Part shown: piece after piece, positions 4,541 through 7,550 of the stretch
How positions within the stretch are numbered: the first letter of the stretch is position 1
Layout of the letters: every line of letters begins with the position of its first letter
Assembly (NCBI GenBank): GCA_030613445.1
Contig: JAUWLY010000132.1
Location: 1 to 7,550, forward strand
Direction of reading: 5' to 3'
Origin: Candidatus Stahliibacteriota bacterium
GTDB taxonomy: Bacteria > Hydrothermota > Tepidihabitantia > SM23-42
DNA: 7,550 nucleotides
Notes under the pieces: model-generated
The model's database searches: none
Told to the model about the DNA's origin: nothing
Seen by the model: the letters and a program-made list of their open reading frames with translations, nothing else
Program-made: the position numbers and the translations under genes

Positions 4541-7500
4541 ATGAAAAAGCATTTATTAATTAATACAGCATTCTTTTTGTCATTCCCATTAAATTTTTTG
4601 TTCTCTAATATTATTTACGAGGTTCCAGTAGGGGATATCGAGTATAATATAGTAACAACAAAAGGTTTTGATCGTATAATGATTGCTGGTTCCTTTTCGA
4701 CATTTGAGCCAGGATGTCCTGAACTGCCTGCGATCACTTATAATTATCTTTTACCACAAAACAAGAAATTAAAAAATATTGAAATTCTGGTTGAAGAATG
4801 GCAGGAAATTCCCGGTAATTTCTATATTTATCCAAAACAAAAGGAAATGATTATATTTGAAGATTATAAATTTACTGAGCCAGATCAGGAAATTTATACT
4901 TCAAATAGGTCATTCCCGGAAGATGTTCTTGTTTGCTCAAATTCTGGTAATATAAGGGGTTATCATATTGGACAGTTTGGCATTGTTCCATTTAAATATT
5001 TTCCAAAGGCAGGACAGCTTTACATATTAAAAAAATTGGTGATCAGGATTGAAACAAGAAATAGTGAGGTTTGTATATTTCCTAAGCGTCAAACCAGTCT
5101 TGCCAAAAGTGTGGTTGACAGAATACTTTCATATATGGTTGTTAATAAAGCATCGATAAATGATGTGGATATAAAACCTCCTTTTTATATCGAAGATAAT
5201 CTCGAAGATTTGGAACCTACTGATTTACCATCCCTTCTTGGTGCGCCGATAGATTTACTCATTATCACAACACATTCACAGTTTAATGGATACAGTGATT
5301 TTTCGCGTTTTAAAAAGGTTTTGGGTTACAATACCGTAGTAAAAACATTATCCTGGATTAGACAGCATTATCAGGGTATTGATGATGCTGAACGGATAAG
5401 AAATTTCATAAAAGATGCAGTAGAAAACTGGGGTGTGATTTATGTTTTAATGGGCGGAGATGTTCCAGATATACCTACAAGATGGATCTGGATGACTCCA
5501 TTGTTTGATTATTGGCCCGTCCACACTATACCAGATCTCTACTTTTCTGACCTCGATGGTAATTGGAATGTTGATGGCGATGAAAAGTTTGGTGAGGTTG
5601 AAGATTCCTTAGATTTTTATCCTGATGTCTTTGTTGGACGTTTGCCAACAAACTATAATTATGAGATTTGTGATTATATTGATAAAATTAACTCGTACTT
5701 ACACCCGATAAATACAGATATTCAGATCAAAGCGCTATTTTTTACTTCAGATTTTGATATGCCGGGCGATGCATATGCAATGGGGCAAAGGTTGGCTGAC
5801 CATCTTCCACCCTGGTTTATCACAAGTTTTCTAAATGAAAGACCACCTGGGGAGCTGAAGGATTCCATTAATTCTGGATTTGGTTTAATAACTGGACTGG
5901 GGCATGGCGATGTAAATTTAATAAGGGTTCGCAATAGCCCAAGAGAGAATGTAACCAATTTCTTTTTTGATTCCTTGGTCAATATGGATAACTATGCAAT
6001 GATGTTTGTGATCACATGTTATACAAATACATTCCAATCAGATTGTCTTAGTAAACATTGGATATTAAACCCTTATGGTGGTGGAATTGGTTATATTGGA
6101 CCAACACATTTTAGCGAAGCATATCTTCATGAGGAATATACTAATAGACAGTTTGATTCACTTTTTAGTTTTCCTTTATCTGCAGTTTTAGCAAAGTCAA
6201 AAATTCCTTTTATTTCAGCATCCCAATTGGATAATCCGTACCGATTATACCAATTTACTCTTGCACTCTTGGGTGATCCGACATTAACTTTATGGGATAG
6301 TATACCATTAAATTATAATACAATAGATATTACCCCAGATACACTTCATGTAGGTTTTGATACGGTAACCATCAATGTAGATCCCTCAGTGCCTTTTAAG
6401 GTTGTCTTTTTTAAAGAGGATGAGATCTTTAAATGGGATTCTGCAGGTTCGGGTGTATTACAAGGTTGTGTGCTGACCGAATCCCCGGGTTATTTGAAGT
6501 ATACAGTGATGAGTGATGGTTATATTTCTTATACAGACTCTATTTTGGTTATGCCTGGTGATCCTTATCTTGTTTATGATGATCATACGATTTTGGATAC
6601 AATGCAAAATGGGAATGGTGTTATAAACCCGGGTGAAGATATTTATTTGTATTTAGCATTAAAAAACAATGGTGGTTTAGTGGCTAGTAGGGTTCGTGCG
6701 CAAATCTTCTGTTCGGATAGTTTACTTACAATGATGAAGGATACAGCATTATTTGCAGATATTATTCCTGGAGAGAGTGGCGAGAATCTTACGCCATTCT
6801 ATTTTCAAATTTCGGATTTTATGCCTGATGAGTATTCATTTAATTTTGAGGTTATTATAAATTATTCTGCAGTACAGAGTAATGACAGTTTTCAGGTAAT
6901 AGGTTCAGCACCTGTACTTGTTCATTTCACCCAGAAGTTTGATATTTCCGATGATACTGTTAGTATTTTACCATATTTAGCGAATAATGGCAATGCTTTT
7001 GCAGATTCAGTTTATGGATTTATCAGTTCATATTCAGATACAGTTATAGTGATTGATGGTATAGTAGATTTCCCACTTATTGCTGCTGATTCAATAATTT
7101 CTTCTGATCCCGATTCGTTTAGGATTTATCTCAATTATCCGGGTTCTCAAGTTAGATTTAATTTCAAAGTATATAATCGGGGATTATGTGTTTTAGATCG
7201 CGAGGTTGTATTAGATACGCCTGTTGCACCCGGTTCCCTATGGATATATGGTATGGAGAATGCCATTGCGCTTGAATGGTCTACGGTTTCAGGCGCAGTG
7301 GGTTATCGTGCGTATCGTGCATTAGATTATGAAGGTACTTATACTTTTTTAAACAACCATTTAGAACCTACATGTCATTTGGACGATTATGATGTAAAAC
7401 CTGAACAGGATTATTATTATTATGTAGAGGCAGTTGATTCGTCGATGAATCAAGGTGAATCATCAGATACAGTATGTGGTAGGATGAATCCCATGCTTGC

Positions 7501-7550
7501 GCCGGGCTGGCCTCAAACAGTCTATGATTATCTGTTTTCTTCACCGAACT
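4541..7550 (+). CDS. large multi-domain C25 (gingipain-like) cysteine peptidase, 3' end cut by window
   Basis: The frame is open from ATG 4541 to the window edge (1003 codons). An in-frame TAA at 4535 fixes the start. Residues 1-22 are a Sec signal peptide. Residues 23-230 resemble the C25 propeptide. The catalytic domain spans about 234-585: DLLIIT (238-243), GGDVPDIPTRW from 305, an Asp-rich probable metal loop (332-352), DVFVGRLP (362-369), catalytic H455 in GLGHGD and C493 in VITCYT, ending GDPTLTLW (578-585). An Ig-like domain follows (about 590-670), then a CARDB-like domain with NGNGVINPGED (690-700), and a fibronectin III domain (896-983). APGWP at 987-991 begins another module, possibly a beta-propeller repeat of the type common in such proteins. 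It is secreted, probably calcium-dependent and surface-bound. A sorting tail is expected beyond the window. No ribosome binding site is present. Confidence 0.88.
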   Translation, partial: MKKHLLINTAFFLSFPLNFLFSNIIYEVPVGDIEYNIVTTKGFDRIMIAGSFSTFEPGCPELPAITYNYLLPQNKKLKNIEILVEEWQEIPGNFYIYPKQKEMIIFEDYKFTEPDQEIYTSNRSFPEDVLVCSNSGNIRGYHIGQFGIVPFKYFPKAGQLYILKKLVIRIETRNSEVCIFPKRQTSLAKSVVDRILSYMVVNKASINDVDIKPPFYIEDNLEDLEPTDLPSLLGAPIDLLIITTHSQFNGYSDFSRFKKVLGYNTVVKTLSWIRQHYQGIDDAERIRNFIKDAVENWGVIYVLMGGDVPDIPTRWIWMTPLFDYWPVHTIPDLYFSDLDGNWNVDGDEKFGEVEDSLDFYPDVFVGRLPTNYNYEICDYIDKINSYLHPINTDIQIKALFFTSDFDMPGDAYAMGQRLADHLPPWFITSFLNERPPGELKDSINSGFGLITGLGHGDVNLIRVRNSPRENVTNFFFDSLVNMDNYAMMFVITCYTNTFQSDCLSKHWILNPYGGGIGYIGPTHFSEAYLHEEYTNRQFDSLFSFPLSAVLAKSKIPFISASQLDNPYRLYQFTLALLGDPTLTLWDSIPLNYNTIDITPDTLHVGFDTVTINVDPSVPFKVVFFKEDEIFKWDSAGSGVLQGCVLTESPGYLKYTVMSDGYISYTDSILVMPGDPYLVYDDHTILDTMQNGNGVINPGEDIYLYLALKNNGGLVASRVRAQIFCSDSLLTMMKDTALFADIIPGESGENLTPFYFQISDFMPDEYSFNFEVIINYSAVQSNDSFQVIGSAPVLVHFTQKFDISDDTVSILPYLANNGNAFADSVYGFISSYSDTVIVIDGIVDFPLIAADSIISSDPDSFRIYLNYPGSQVRFNFKVYNRGLCVLDREVVLDTPVAPGSLWIYGMENAIALEWSTVSGAVGYRAYRALDYEGTYTFLNNHLEPTCHLDDYDVKPEQDYYYYVEAVDSSMNQGESSDTVCGRMNPMLAPGWPQTVYDYLFSSPN

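Noticed and set aside
5722..5982. 86-residue open frame on the - strand
   Set aside because: It is antisense to the catalytic domain of the large C25 peptidase, covering the catalytic His region. It has no ribosome binding site.

Overview
The window looks like low-GC bacterial chromosome from an uncultivated lineage of the FCB/candidate WOR-3 (Stahlbacteria) type. That placement is inferred from the protein style: secreted gingipain-like C25 peptidases, type IX/FlgD-like C-terminal sorting modules ending in 'GVY-hydrophobic', Asp-rich surface domains, and AT-rich degenerate repeats between genes. No marker gene confirms the phylum. Shine-Dalgarno sites are strong (AGGAGG), and TAA and TGA both act as stops in the standard code.

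Layout: (1) 1-241 is a leader region with a degenerate 7-bp repeat array, a small perfect hairpin and an 8-bp repeat array. (2) 242-1108 (+) is a Tat-exported protein of unknown function. (3) 1109-1261 holds a second 8-bp array and a near copy of the first 7-bp array, so gene 1 lies between direct repeats. (4) 1262-2236 (+) encodes a secreted lectin-like (jelly-roll) protein with a C-terminal sorting domain. Its coding sequence contains a 63-bp array of the heptamer CAGATNN that is read as a 7-residue protein repeat. (5) 2237-2746 is a convergent intergenic region with one terminator at each end. Between them sits a decayed, internally deleted REP-associated (Y1/IS200-like) transposase element with perfect 28-bp terminal inverted repeats. 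(6) 2747-4282 (-) is a 511-residue C25-like cysteine peptidase with a C-terminal sorting domain. (7) 4283-4540 is a divergent promoter region with a third 7-bp array. (8) 4541-7550 (+) is a large multi-domain C25 peptidase that runs off the window end.

Three of the four complete or partial genes encode clearly exported surface or secreted proteins, and the fourth carries a Tat signal. The two divergent C25 peptidases share catalytic layout (His-Cys spacing of 39 and 38 residues) but differ in architecture. The small one has no long propeptide and carries its own sorting tail. The large one has a propeptide, Ig-like, CARDB-like and fibronectin III modules. The most unusual content is the set of exact-period degenerate arrays: 7 bp for CAAATNN and CAGATNN, 8 bp for GAGACAAG-like units. 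The CAAATNN arrays share a '4 units, 4-bp interruption, 2-3 units' layout at three places, and one CAGATNN array has been absorbed into a protein.
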